64,000 bases of DNA from Cellvibrio japonicus Ueda107 (GTDB taxonomy: Bacteria; Pseudomonadota; Gammaproteobacteria; Pseudomonadales; Cellvibrionaceae). Shown one piece after another: positions 1 to 10,080 of the stretch; within the stretch, counting starts at the first letter, position 1; each line of letters begins with the position of its first letter. The position numbers were made by a program, and so were the translations under genes. A model generated the notes under the pieces. It ran no database searches, had not been told where the DNA came from, and saw only the letters and a list, made by a program, of their open reading frames with translations. The stretch covers positions 2,488,501 through 2,552,500 of the forward strand of contig NC_010995.1 of NCBI RefSeq assembly GCF_000019225.1. The letters run 5' to 3'.

Positions 1-883
1 CAACACCGATAATCGGCAGCTTACCGCCCAGGCACTGGTTGAGGGACTGGATGACAGCCGTACTCTTGTCACGCACTGGAAGACCACTTAAACCACCGGC
101 CTCTTTGCCAGTATCGTAGCCCTCTACCCCTTCGCGACCAATGGTGGTGTTGGTAGCAATAACGCCATCCATACCCTCCTGGAGCAGCACACCTGCCACT
201 TGGGCGATTTCGCTGTCATCCATATCCGGCGCAATCTTCACCGCGATAGGAACATAGCGGCCCCCAGCTTGCTGTAATACTCCCTGCTCTTTTTTGAGCG
301 GCGCCAAAAGCTGGCTGAGGGAGTCGCCAAATTGCAAGCTGCGCAGGCCCGGAGTATTGGGCGAGGAAATATTCACCGTGATGTAATCGGCATGGTCGTA
401 GACCTTGCGCAGACAGGTCAGGTAATCGTCCACTGCATTTTCAACCGGTGTTGTCGCATTTTTACCGATATTGATCCCCAGGATACCTTGATATCGACGC
501 TTTTTAACCTGTGCGACCAGGTGATCCACACCTTTGTTATTAAACCCCATGCGATTGATGATGGCTTTGGCTTCAGGGATGCGAAACAAACGCGGCTGGG
601 CATTTCCCGGCTGTGGGCGAGGAGTAATAGTGCCGATTTCGACAAAACCGAATCCCAAGGCTCCCAGAGCGTTAAAATAATCGCCATTCTTATCCAATCC
701 CGCGGCCAGACCGACAGGATTGGGGAAGCGCAATCCCATTACCTCTACCGGCGTCTCGGGTACCTTGGCAGCCATCAGGCCAATCAACTTGAGCCGCTCG
801 GCGGCACCGAGCATATCCAGGCTGAATTCGTGGGAGGTTTCAGGGTTTAAACGGAACAGCAGGTCGCGAACATGGGAATACAT
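1..883 (-). CDS. pyrD: Dihydroorotate dehydrogenase (quinone), 5' part
   Basis: Class 2 dihydroorotate dehydrogenase, which oxidises dihydroorotate to orotate with quinone as acceptor at the inner membrane in pyrimidine synthesis. The translation begins MYSHVRDLLFRLNPE and shows the family signatures: NPVGLAAGLDKNGD (FMN site), GFGFVEIGTITPRPQPGN, the NRMGFNN stretch and NISSPNTPGLR (catalytic serine region). About 294 of the usual 335-345 residues are present; the C-terminus lies beyond the left edge. The start is the ATG at 883. Assignment is very secure; only completeness cannot be judged. Confidence 0.96.
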   Translation of the reverse strand, partial: MYSHVRDLLFRLNPETSHEFSLDMLGAAERLKLIGLMAAKVPETPVEVMGLRFPNPVGLAAGLDKNGDYFNALGALGFGFVEIGTITPRPQPGNAQPRLFRIPEAKAIINRMGFNNKGVDHLVAQVKKRRYQGILGINIGKNATTPVENAVDDYLTCLRKVYDHADYITVNISSPNTPGLRSLQFGDSLSQLLAPLKKEQGVLQQAGGRYVPIAVKIAPDMDDSEIAQVAGVLLQEGMDGVIATNTTIGREGVEGYDTGKEAGGLSGLPVRDKSTAVIQSLNQCLGGKLPIIGV

Positions 884-966
884 AGAACACTCAGGCTAGT
901 GGACTGGGGTCAGCGGGTAACAAAGGCGGCAAGGATACTGGATTCGGGCGAGCAGGTCGATTTTAA

Positions 967-1188
967 TCAAGCCATACGCTCAATGGATTTGAAACGGTGA
1001 TGCTCATCAAAGTGGATACGGAACCAACCGCGGATGCCATCGTGTAATACATAGGGGCGCAAAATCGCCGCCGGAAAACGAATACGGCGACCATCGTCAG
1101 CAATGGCCAGCACATCGCGGACACTGCCTTGGTAGAGGTGCTGGAACTCCTCGGCAGAAATGGACAGGTGTACATCAATACTCTTCAC
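967..1188 (-). CDS. DUF2835 family small protein
   Basis: A protein of about 73 residues that matches the DUF2835 family as I remember it: an N-terminal beta strand, then RDVLAIADDGRRIRFPA, a HDGIRGWFRIHFDE motif and a short tail. No function is known for the family. I place the start at a GTG at 1188 (VKSIDVHLSIS). An in-frame TTG at 1251 would lengthen the protein, but that codon lies in the terminator hairpin of the upstream pullulanase gene, so it is unlikely. The gene sits between pullulanase and pyrD on the same strand, probably as its own unit because of that terminator. Confidence 0.8.
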   Translation of the reverse strand: MKSIDVHLSISAEEFQHLYQGSVRDVLAIADDGRRIRFPAAILRPYVLHDGIRGWFRIHFDEHHRFKSIERMA

Positions 1189-1238
1189 GACTGGCCCCGA
1201 CAGTGGTTTACAGAAAATGCCTACCCTATAGAGCGCGC

Positions 1239-1272
1239 CGCCAAAAAACAAACCCCCGTTGAACGGGGGTTG
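1239..1272 (-). terminator. Rho-independent terminator of the pullulanase gene
   Basis: On the minus strand an 8-bp GC-rich stem (AACCCCCG/CGGGGGTT, loop of five) is followed by TTTGTTTTTT. It lies 19 bases after the pullulanase stop codon. Confidence 0.85.
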
Positions 1273-1290
1273 TGTGAAGCAGATTATTGC

Positions 1291-3888
1291 CTAGCGCGGC
1301 TTGCGAAACACAGTTACGGCTGTTCCCTCCACCAGGGCCACGGCGCTGATACCGGTGATATGGGTAGCCCCATTGGTATCCGCTATTTGCGTCCAGCTAC
1401 CCGGTGGCAGGCTGACGTAACGATTGCCGCCGGAGTTATAAACCACAAACAAGTCATGGTTGTCGCGCGGGTTGGTGATATGGCCAGTCACTACCTCACC
1501 GCCAAACTCCGCCGGGCGCGCCACAGCCAGATACTGGGCAATTTCGGCATTGGTATTCATGCGCAATCCCGCATGGTTGCGCCGCAGGCTGATCAGATCC
1601 CTGAAGTAATTGAATGTAGCGGCATTACTCACCTTGTTCTGCCATTTGATACTGTTGAAGCTATCAGGTGCATCATAGGTATTGTGTGTACCGCCATGGG
1701 CACCATGGTTCCAGGCAGACGCAACATGTATCTGTTGGTTATTGGTTTTGGTGCGCAAAAATTCATCGCCGGCATGCACAAACGGAATCCCCTGGCTGGT
1801 CAGCACAATCCCCATACCAAAATTGGCAATGCGCCGGGCATAACCCAGGTTGGCGGGTGGACTCAGGCTCAATACCTGGTGCGAACTGTTTTGCACCACA
1901 TTGGTCGCCAGGCTTAAATAAATCTTATCCCAGAGACCGAAATTATCGTGGGCGGAAATATAGTTGATGCTCTGCTCGGGGTCGGCAGCAAAGTTGCGAA
2001 ACCAGGTTCCATTGCGGCTATCGCTGGCGTTATAGGGTGAACCGCGCAGGCCATCGTAAATAGCCCAGCCGGAATCAGCGGGACCGACATGGTTAAACAT
2101 GTAGGCAGTGGCTGTACCATCATTATTGCCTTTAATGGCTTCGCGGAAAGCGCCGTTGAAAACCCCTACATGTTCCTCAACCATAAAACGCGTGGTGCCA
2201 TAGCGCACGCGCTGGCCTTCTTTGGCATCAGAGGCATAACCATTCCAGGGTTCGCCGTAGAGCAGAAGATTGCGGTCGGCAAATTTATTATTCAGATGAC
2301 GCCCCCACTTCTCCACTTCCGCATGGGAGAAGATACCGATCAGATCAAAGCGGAAACCGTCGATACCGTATTCCTCCACCCAGTATTCGAGTGAATCCTG
2401 AATCATACGGCTCACCATCGCCTGATCGGCATCAATGGAATTACCGGTACCTGATAGATCGGTCGGGGTGTAGTAGCGGGGCGATATCGCCTCAAACATG
2501 TCTTTGGAATAGGTGTGGTTGTAGACCACATCCATGATCACGCGAATACCAGCCTTGTGAAATTCATTGACCATGGTTTTGAATTCACGCACCCGGTTTT
2601 CATAGTCCAAGGGTGTCTGTGAATAACGCTCTTCCGGCACATTGTAATTGCGCGGATCATAGCCCCAGTTGTAACAGGGATCATTATCCGGCAAGCCATC
2701 ACAGGTAGCGAAGTCATAAACCGGCAATAACTGCACATGGGTTACGCCCAGTTCCTTGAGATGATCTATGCCCGTTTTTACTCCATTATAAGTGGTACCC
2801 TGCTCCACCATCCCCAGGTATTTACCGCGCTTGCCTGCACTGACACCGGAACTGGTGTCTATGCTGAAATCGCGCACATGCACCTCATAAATGATGGCAT
2901 CCTCACGCGCGACCAGTGCCGGCCTGGTCGCCCATCCATCGGCAACCTGGGTACGTGCCAAGTCCATCACGATATTGATATTGGTTTGCGCTTTAACCAT
3001 CACTCCATAGGGATCGCGCACCGCTACACCATCGAGCAGGAACTGGTATTCCGCGAGGTGCAAATCGCCCTCGACACTGACTTGATAGACGTTGCTATAA
3101 CCGTTGAAATCTGGCACGGCTTGCAAATTATGGATAACCCCGTTGACCTTGACCGCAACATTGCCAGTCTCCGGCGACCAGATCGAAAATGTGGTTGCCG
3201 TGTTTGAGTAAACAGCCCCTAAACGGTTCACCTGGGCCGGACAGTTGACCGTGCATGGCATGGCTTCAACGGTGTAATGGCGCGTTAGATCATTGACCGT
3301 GATTTTGTATTGCCCTGTACCTGTCTGATAAATATCCGCACCGGTCTGGTCAAGAATATTGTCGCTATTGTTATCGCCATAATTGGTTGCCCAATTACCG
3401 CTGACATCAAACTTGAAACGCTGATTGGCCTGGCCATCGAAATTAACGGTCAATTCCCAAGTATTGTTTGCCACCAAAGCCATAGCAGTAGTTCCCCAAC
3501 TATTGGGTGTACCACGAAAATACAGCGATGGAAAAACCTGGCTAAAACCGGTGTCCTGGCAATGGTTGACAGCCTGGGCACTAATCGCCCTGGTGCTGCT
3601 GTTGAAGGTGATTTTGTAATGGGTATTGGCGCTGACCGCGTAGTCGGCTGAGGGATAGTTTTCTGTCCAATTGCCATACCGGTCAATTTTGAAACGCGGC
3701 CCGCCGTTGGCATCACCACCAGCAAAGTGCTGGCAGGTTTCATAAAGATTGGATGCGGTTTGTGTCAGGGCCACAGTGCCCCAGCTATTGGGTGTACCGC
3801 GAAAAAACCAATCGGCCTGGACACAAGTAGAAAAACTGCAAATAAACAGACAACTGGCAAGAGCCAGTCTGTAATTGACGGTATGCAT
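1291..3888 (-). CDS. pulA: Secreted type I pullulanase (GH13) with two tandem N-terminal modules
   Basis: A starch-debranching enzyme that hydrolyses alpha-1,6 bonds of pullulan or amylopectin, exported from the cell. Residue numbers are for the 865-aa protein starting MHTVNYR. A signal peptide ends near residue 25 (CVQA). Two copies of a roughly 100-residue module follow, each opening with FRGTPNSWGT (X25/PUD-like starch-binding type). A CBM48-like domain (about 220-320) and the GH13 barrel come next. The YNWGYDP motif typical of type I pullulanases is near 406. GH13 regions are DVVYNHT, GFRFDL (nucleophile D515), GEPW (acid/base E546) and ISAHDN (D648). The start at 3888 has AGAGG upstream; a further upstream start adds eight residues before the signal peptide and looks wrong. 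Monocistronic, with its own terminator. Confidence 0.93.
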   Translation of the reverse strand: MHTVNYRLALASCLFICSFSTCVQADWFFRGTPNSWGTVALTQTASNLYETCQHFAGGDANGGPRFKIDRYGNWTENYPSADYAVSANTHYKITFNSSTRAISAQAVNHCQDTGFSQVFPSLYFRGTPNSWGTTAMALVANNTWELTVNFDGQANQRFKFDVSGNWATNYGDNNSDNILDQTGADIYQTGTGQYKITVNDLTRHYTVEAMPCTVNCPAQVNRLGAVYSNTATTFSIWSPETGNVAVKVNGVIHNLQAVPDFNGYSNVYQVSVEGDLHLAEYQFLLDGVAVRDPYGVMVKAQTNINIVMDLARTQVADGWATRPALVAREDAIIYEVHVRDFSIDTSSGVSAGKRGKYLGMVEQGTTYNGVKTGIDHLKELGVTHVQLLPVYDFATCDGLPDNDPCYNWGYDPRNYNVPEERYSQTPLDYENRVREFKTMVNEFHKAGIRVIMDVVYNHTYSKDMFEAISPRYYTPTDLSGTGNSIDADQAMVSRMIQDSLEYWVEEYGIDGFRFDLIGIFSHAEVEKWGRHLNNKFADRNLLLYGEPWNGYASDAKEGQRVRYGTTRFMVEEHVGVFNGAFREAIKGNNDGTATAYMFNHVGPADSGWAIYDGLRGSPYNASDSRNGTWFRNFAADPEQSINYISAHDNFGLWDKIYLSLATNVVQNSSHQVLSLSPPANLGYARRIANFGMGIVLTSQGIPFVHAGDEFLRTKTNNQQIHVASAWNHGAHGGTHNTYDAPDSFNSIKWQNKVSNAATFNYFRDLISLRRNHAGLRMNTNAEIAQYLAVARPAEFGGEVVTGHITNPRDNHDLFVVYNSGGNRYVSLPPGSWTQIADTNGATHITGISAVALVEGTAVTVFRKPR

Positions 3889-4093
3889 GATGATTGCCTC
3901 TATTTTTATCATTATTGTTAAGGCTTGTGTGGCTAGCTAGTGCTGTAATAGTTATGTTAATTAGCCGACAGTGTCCCTTGTAAAAGCAGCAAGCCTTGTC
4001 TGTCTCGCCAGCCATTGGCCAGGATTAGCGCAATAATCGTTGATAAACCTGGCCGATAACAAGCATACAACTCGCTGCTGCATACGTATTCAT

Positions 4094-7000
4094 CTATTTG
4101 CAATGCTGACTGACCTGTGCCAAATCCAGCAGCTCGCGCAAGGCCACCGAAAAAATAGCAAAATCCGGGGCATTAATGGACTGCAACTCCATAATCATTT
4201 GCTGCCAGCGTGTCACCAATCGCTGATGAGCTGTGCTCCAACGCTCTATGCGCTGTGTCATCAGTAAAGTGCCATCCTGCTGATCGGTACTACACTGCAT
4301 CAGCGAAATACTCAAACTGCGCAATTGCGACTCCAGGTCACCCAGGCAAGTCTCGCGTGCCATAGCCTGCCAGACATTATCCACCGGGATATTGGCGATT
4401 TGCCCATAAAACCAGGGCAGGTTGAGATGGTCCCCAATGGCAAAATACGCATGCCCCAGCTCACTCACCGGTAATTGTGTTACGCGGGCTGCCTCAACCA
4501 CACTCAAACCGGAATACAAGTCCGCCGGCTGGGCCAAGCGATGTACCAGCCTATCGGGTAAACCCGCTCGCTGTAATTCATCGACCTGGGATTGCCATTC
4601 CAGTAATAATTCACTGCCTACATATTTGGGCAGGTCCAGCGCTAATTGTTGTAAAGCCGGGGCAAAATAAGCCACCTCGGCAGCAACATCCAGGTTGCCG
4701 CGCCGGTTGCGCAAGAACCAGCGCGTTGCGCGCCTGACTTTGCGCATCATGTTGTTAATCAAACGCCATTGCAGTGCTGGCTCCAGAACAATCCGATCCA
4801 GAGCTGACAATAATTCAGGTAAGGTGTAAATATCCCGTGCAATCACATACGCCTTTGCAATATCCACCAGGCCGGCACCGGTGGATTCCTGCAAACGCAG
4901 CGCAAAACTGATTCCCATAGTGTTAACCATGTCGTTGGCCAATTGGGTCGCCAGTATTTCACGGCGCAAAGGATGTTGATGCATAACCTCCCGGTAACCT
5001 TCACCAATCACAGCGGGAAACGCACTGTCAACAAATGTCACCAGATAATTATCTTCGGCCAAATCGCTGTGGCTAAGCTCATCCTTTAACAAGGCTTTTG
5101 CATAGGAAATCAATAGTGCCAACTCCGGCCGGGTCAGCCCCGTACCTTTTGCCTGGCGCTCCAGCAAGGCATCGTCTTCCGGTAAAAACTCCAGCGCACG
5201 ATTTAAACGCCCCTGGTTTTGCAGCGCATTGATAAAACGGCGATATTCAGCGCTGCGCTTCAGCGCATCCTGTTGTGCCACACTGATTGCCAAGGTTTGA
5301 CGGGTGTTGTTGTGAAGCACCAGCTCCGCCACACTATCCGTCATCGCAACCAATAACTGGTTGCGTTGCTTGGTCGTGAGATCACCCTGTGCCACCAGGA
5401 TATTTAACAGGATCTTGATGTTAACTTCATGATCCGAACAATCAACACCAGCGGCATTATCAATAAAGTCCGTGTTGCAGTTGCCCCCCTTGAGGCAATA
5501 TTCCACACGACCGCGCTGGGTCATCCCCAAATTGCCACCTTCGCCAAATACTTTACAGCGCAATTCATTACCGTTGACACGCAGGTTGTCATTGGCCTTG
5601 TCACCAACCTCTGCATGGGTTTCATGGCTGGCCTTCACATAGGTCCCTATACCGCCATTCCAAATCAAATCAACTGGCGCCTGTAACAAGGCATGGATCA
5701 ATTCATTCGGTGTCAGGGTTGGTGTATCCAGCATTAAAAGCTCGCGCAGCTGTGCACTCAAGGCGATGGATTTTGCACTGCGACTAAAAATATCTCCCCC
5801 CGCACTGATGAACTGCCTGTTGTAATCGGCCCAGGTAGTTTTGGGTGTAGTGAATAAACGCTGCCGTTCTAAAAAACTGGTTTCCGGATCGGGAGTCGGA
5901 TCGATAAAAATGTGTTGGTGGTTAAATGCCGCTACCAATTTGATAGCGCGCGATAGCAACATACCATTGCCAAATACATCGCCCGCCATATCGCCAATAC
6001 CGACAACCCGGATGGACTCACGCTGCACATCGACACCCTGCTCCCTGAAATGGCGCTGCACCGAAATCCAGGCACCGCGCGCGGTAATTCCCATGCCCTT
6101 GTGGTCGTACCCCTGGCTGCCGCCAGACGCGAAAGCATCTCCCAGCCAGTGGCCATAATCTGCCGAAATTTGGTTGGCAATATCGGAAAAACTGGCTGTC
6201 CCCTTATCGGCAGCGACCACCAGATAGGGATCAGGTTCGTCATAGGCCAGTATCTGTACGGGAGAAACCAGTTCGCCCTGGCAATAGTTATCCGTCAGAT
6301 CCAGCATGCCGCGAATCATGGTTTGATAACAGCGAATCGCTTCCGCCAGGATGGCTTCACGGTCGGCATTAGCAGGCATTTGCTTGCACACAAACCCACC
6401 TTTGGCTCCGCTGGGCACGATCACTGCGTTTTTTACCTGCTGGGCTTTTACCAGGCCCAGTATTTCGGTGCGGTAATCCTGTAAACGATCCGACCAGCGC
6501 AGCCCACCGCGGGCGACTTTGCTGGTGCGTAGATGCACAGCTTCCATATGGGCCGAAAAAACAAAAATTTCAAATAGCGGACGCGGCTCGGGTATATCGG
6601 GAATATGTCGCGGACTGAACTTAAAGGAGAGATAGGCTTTGGGCTGCTGCTGTTGATCGCATTGGAAATAATTAGTTCGCAGTGTGTATTCCATCAGCAC
6701 CAGGTAACGGCGCAGGATACGGTCTTCGCTCAGGTTTTCCACCTTATCCAAGGCGGCCAGTAACTGTTCACGCAGCGCTTCAAGTGTTGCACCACGATCA
6801 GCACAGCTATAAGCGGGATCAAACTTACACTGGAAAAATGCCAGGAGCTGCCGCACCAATCGCCAATTATGCTGCAATGCACTGGCAATATATGACTCGG
6901 CAAAGGGAAACAGCGTCTGGTGCATATAGCTGGCGTAAGCGCGCAACACCACTACCTGCCGCCAATCCAGTTGGGCCAGTGCAATCAACTTGTTAAAACT

Positions 7001-8944
7001 GTCGTTACTGGCCTGTCGATGCCAGATAGCAATAAAGGCATCGGTTACCGGTTGGCGAATAGCAGCCACATCCAAGGCCTGTTGCTGGTTTAACGACAGG
7101 CGAAAGTCATGCAGCCAAACCCTTTCCCCACTGCAGCGGCTAATATCATAAGAGCTTTCACTTTCTACGCGGAACCCAAGGTTTTCCAATACCGGGATAA
7201 CATCCGATAAAGCCAGGCCGTGCGCATAGTGAAATAATTTGAATTGGCACTGGTGCTCTGCACATCCCAGGGGCTGGTAGAGTTGGATAGCAATGGGATT
7301 CTGTGCAGACAGGCTCACAACTGCGTGTAAATCCTGTGCGGCGACACGCGCGTCGAAACTATCCTGATACGCCGCTGAAAAACCCTGGCGAAAATCCTGT
7401 AACAGCCTATTGCCCGGCTCTTCACCATAGGTATCCAGGAGCGCGGTGCGCAGATGATCATCCCAGGTGCGAGTGATATTGATGATCCCGGCTTCGAGTG
7501 CAGACAGGTCTATATCTCCCAGCGCAATACCCTCAACATTAAATACCAGATAAAGCCGCGCCAATACAGATTCCGACAAATAACTGTTAAATTCACAATC
7601 CTGTGTCCCCAAGGCTTTGCCAATGAGTTCCTGAATAGATAAACGAATCCGCGTAGAAAAATTATCACGCGGGAGATAGACCAGAAAATTGACAAAATTA
7701 CCAAATAAATCGCGCCGCATTAACAAGCGTACCATGGCGCGCTCATTGATTTGCGCTACGGTGGTCAGCGTCTGGAATAACTCCGTGCTGCTGCTGAGAA
7801 ATAATTCGTTGCGCGGAAAGGTTTCCAGCAGGCGTCGAAAGTTTTTACCATCATGGGTATTCGGATCAAGGCCACTTAACTCAAATACCTTGGTGACCTT
7901 GGCGCGGATCAACGGAATCTGCCAGGGGCTTAGCAGATAAGCCTCCGAGGTATACAGCCCCAGCAAACGCGCCTCACCGATGACATTGCCCTGTTCATCA
8001 AAACGTTTGACAGCCAGGTAGTCCGCATAGGCAGAGCGATGGATACGCGCGCGTCCCGGCGCCTTGGAAAAAGCAATGGCCTGAGGCACCACATGAAAGC
8101 GCACACTGCCCTCGCTGAACTCATCGACCGCGACCTGGTTGAGGCAGGGATCACGCAGGGCAAAGCTGCCAAGGCGTGCCTGGGTGTTCTCCTGTAGATA
8201 CCGGCGCCCGTCCTGCTCGACAAATTCGTACTCGCGATACCCCAAAAATGTGAAATGGTCGTCCGCCAGCCATTCAATAAATTCGCAGGTTTCCGCAATC
8301 ACTGCCGCCGCTGGCGCCTGGGTTTGTCGGCGCAGGTTGTCCACCAACGCCAGTGCGGCAGTGCGCATAGCCGGATAATCGGCAACCACCTGTTCCAGTT
8401 CACGCAATACCTCCACCAGGCTATCCCGGATAAGATCCCGGTCGGCCTGCTGGCTATGCAGGCTGATCTCCATAACGACCAGGGCTTCCTTGGTACTGCT
8501 ATCGCCCGGTATCAGCGACAGGAGTGTCCCTGCGCTGTCGCGCTCAACCGTCAGTACCGTACTTTTCATCACATAGATCGCAATGTTGCGGCGATTGAGC
8601 TCAATCCGGATCGAGTCCACCAAAAAAGGCATGTCTTTTTGCAAGACCATCAACAGGGTATGCGGGGAGAGCCATCCATGTTGGGCCAGGTCGGGGTTAT
8701 ACAGTTGGATCTGTGGGCCGGAACCCTCAAAGTGCTGCAGGAACCGCCAGGATTGGTAGAGGCTGCCAAACACATCACCCAGTGCGCGGCCGCGCAGTTC
8801 ATCCAGGGGATAATGGCTGAAGTAACGTTCGGCCAGGCCGAGCAGGCTGGCGAGTTGCGGCGGCTCAAGGCGACTTTGGGCATAGCGTTGAAACTCGGCC
8901 CAAAACTCAGGAAAAGTCTGGTGACTGACAAGAGGGTTATTCAT
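4094..8944 (-). CDS. gdhB: NAD-specific glutamate dehydrogenase, large (about 180 kDa) type
   Basis: Catabolic NAD-glutamate dehydrogenase that deaminates glutamate to 2-oxoglutarate and ammonia in the cytoplasm. At 1616 residues it has the length of the bacterial GDH-180 class (P. aeruginosa GdhB is about 1620). The N-terminal half holds the regulatory ACT-like segments. The catalytic core (about 700-1200) shows VARGGLRWSDR, NAVIVPSGAKGGFVCKQMP with the likely catalytic lysine, and VVAADKGTASFSDIAN followed by GIGDMAGDVFGNGML. The ATG at 8944 has a strong AGGAGGA Shine-Dalgarno five bases upstream. It is transcribed alone, divergently from the moxR operon across 172 bases. No clear terminator was seen before the pullulanase promoter region. 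Confidence 0.95.
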   Translation of the reverse strand: MNNPLVSHQTFPEFWAEFQRYAQSRLEPPQLASLLGLAERYFSHYPLDELRGRALGDVFGSLYQSWRFLQHFEGSGPQIQLYNPDLAQHGWLSPHTLLMVLQKDMPFLVDSIRIELNRRNIAIYVMKSTVLTVERDSAGTLLSLIPGDSSTKEALVVMEISLHSQQADRDLIRDSLVEVLRELEQVVADYPAMRTAALALVDNLRRQTQAPAAAVIAETCEFIEWLADDHFTFLGYREYEFVEQDGRRYLQENTQARLGSFALRDPCLNQVAVDEFSEGSVRFHVVPQAIAFSKAPGRARIHRSAYADYLAVKRFDEQGNVIGEARLLGLYTSEAYLLSPWQIPLIRAKVTKVFELSGLDPNTHDGKNFRRLLETFPRNELFLSSSTELFQTLTTVAQINERAMVRLLMRRDLFGNFVNFLVYLPRDNFSTRIRLSIQELIGKALGTQDCEFNSYLSESVLARLYLVFNVEGIALGDIDLSALEAGIINITRTWDDHLRTALLDTYGEEPGNRLLQDFRQGFSAAYQDSFDARVAAQDLHAVVSLSAQNPIAIQLYQPLGCAEHQCQFKLFHYAHGLALSDVIPVLENLGFRVESESSYDISRCSGERVWLHDFRLSLNQQQALDVAAIRQPVTDAFIAIWHRQASNDSFNKLIALAQLDWRQVVVLRAYASYMHQTLFPFAESYIASALQHNWRLVRQLLAFFQCKFDPAYSCADRGATLEALREQLLAALDKVENLSEDRILRRYLVLMEYTLRTNYFQCDQQQQPKAYLSFKFSPRHIPDIPEPRPLFEIFVFSAHMEAVHLRTSKVARGGLRWSDRLQDYRTEILGLVKAQQVKNAVIVPSGAKGGFVCKQMPANADREAILAEAIRCYQTMIRGMLDLTDNYCQGELVSPVQILAYDEPDPYLVVAADKGTASFSDIANQISADYGHWLGDAFASGGSQGYDHKGMGITARGAWISVQRHFREQGVDVQRESIRVVGIGDMAGDVFGNGMLLSRAIKLVAAFNHQHIFIDPTPDPETSFLERQRLFTTPKTTWADYNRQFISAGGDIFSRSAKSIALSAQLRELLMLDTPTLTPNELIHALLQAPVDLIWNGGIGTYVKASHETHAEVGDKANDNLRVNGNELRCKVFGEGGNLGMTQRGRVEYCLKGGNCNTDFIDNAAGVDCSDHEVNIKILLNILVAQGDLTTKQRNQLLVAMTDSVAELVLHNNTRQTLAISVAQQDALKRSAEYRRFINALQNQGRLNRALEFLPEDDALLERQAKGTGLTRPELALLISYAKALLKDELSHSDLAEDNYLVTFVDSAFPAVIGEGYREVMHQHPLRREILATQLANDMVNTMGISFALRLQESTGAGLVDIAKAYVIARDIYTLPELLSALDRIVLEPALQWRLINNMMRKVRRATRWFLRNRRGNLDVAAEVAYFAPALQQLALDLPKYVGSELLLEWQSQVDELQRAGLPDRLVHRLAQPADLYSGLSVVEAARVTQLPVSELGHAYFAIGDHLNLPWFYGQIANIPVDNVWQAMARETCLGDLESQLRSLSISLMQCSTDQQDGTLLMTQRIERWSTAHQRLVTRWQQMIMELQSINAPDFAIFSVALRELLDLAQVSQHCK

Positions 8945-9116
8945 GGCATCCTCCTGGATTAATCTGGCCCCGGTTAGTTAAGACTAGACGAAAAAACTGC
9001 ATAAACAGTTGAAATGATTGGGAACTGCCACCAGATAGGGCAGTCTATCGAGCGCCGCGTTCAGTGCCCTGAAGCACCCTGGCCAATTGCCAATAAACAA
9101 GAGAAGGTAGTTCAGC

Positions 9117-10076
9117 ATGCATGCCTATCCACAGATACACGCCCTCAATAACTGGCTCAGTGAGCAGATCATCGGCCAGGAACACCTGCTTCAACGCCTG
9201 CTGATTGCCCTGCTTGCCGATGGCCATTTGTTGGTGGAGGGCGCTCCCGGCCTGGCCAAAACCAAAGCGATCAAAACCCTGTCGCAAGCCATTGCCGGCA
9301 ATTTCCACCGCATCCAATTTACCCCCGACCTGCTCCCCGCCGACGTGACCGGTACCGACATCTACCGCCCGCAGGAAGGCAAGTTTGAATTCCAACCCGG
9401 CCCTATCTTTCACAACCTGGTTCTGGCTGACGAAATCAACCGCGCCCCGGCCAAAGTGCAATCGGCGCTGCTGGAGGCCATGGCCGAACGCCAGGTGAGT
9501 GTCGGCAGTCGCACCTATCCCCTGCCGCCCCTGTTTATGGTGATGGCGACCCAAAACCCGATTGAGCAGGAAGGTACCTATCCGCTGCCCGAAGCCCAAC
9601 TCGACCGATTCCTGTTGCACGTCGTCGTGGATTACCCCAGCGCCGAGGCAGAGAAACGCATCCTGCGCCTGGCGCGCGCCGAAGCAGCATCGCAAAGCAG
9701 CAGCGCCCCGGAACCCATCAGCCAGGAAACCCTGTTTGCCGCCCGCCAGGAAGTCCTGGCCCTGCATATGGCGGAGCCGGTGGAGGAATACATTGTCCAG
9801 TTGATCAATGCGACTCGCCGACCATCTCTCTACGGTGAAGACCTGGCGCAATTGATCGAATACGGTGCCAGTCCCCGCGCCACCATTGCGCTGGATCGCT
9901 GCGCCCGCGCCCACGCCTGGCTCAATGGCCGCGACTATGTCAGTCCCGATGACGTCCAGGCTGTTGTGCACGATGTACTGCGCCACCGTTTAATCCTGAG
10001 TTTTGAGGCCGAAGCGCGCGGTATCAGTAGCGACCAGGCGATCGATAAATTACTTGCCGTTGTTCCGCTGAGTTAA
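9117..10076 (+). CDS. moxR: MoxR-type AAA+ ATPase
   Basis: A MoxR family ATPase thought to act as a chaperone with the von Willebrand A proteins encoded downstream. Visible parts are Walker A (GAPGLAKTKAIK, about residue 42), Walker B and pore region (LADEINRAPAKVQSALLEAM, about 105), and sensor 1 (MATQNPIEQEGTYPLPEAQLDRF). The C-terminal lid domain contains SPRATIALDRCARAHAWL. Its 319 residues are normal. It is the first gene of a six-gene operon, four bases before the DUF58 gene. A GAAGG lies upstream of the ATG. Confidence 0.93.
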   Translation: MHAYPQIHALNNWLSEQIIGQEHLLQRLLIALLADGHLLVEGAPGLAKTKAIKTLSQAIAGNFHRIQFTPDLLPADVTGTDIYRPQEGKFEFQPGPIFHNLVLADEINRAPAKVQSALLEAMAERQVSVGSRTYPLPPLFMVMATQNPIEQEGTYPLPEAQLDRFLLHVVVDYPSAEAEKRILRLARAEAASQSSSAPEPISQETLFAARQEVLALHMAEPVEEYIVQLINATRRPSLYGEDLAQLIEYGASPRATIALDRCARAHAWLNGRDYVSPDDVQAVVHDVLRHRLILSFEAEARGISSDQAIDKLLAVVPLS

Positions 10077-10080
10077 GCCC

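Noticed and set aside
1129..1917. 262-codon plus-strand frame
   Set aside because: Antisense to the pullulanase and DUF2835 genes, no family character.
9045..9986. 313-codon minus-strand frame
   Set aside because: Antisense to moxR, whose ATPase motifs are intact; Gly/Gln-rich shadow translation.
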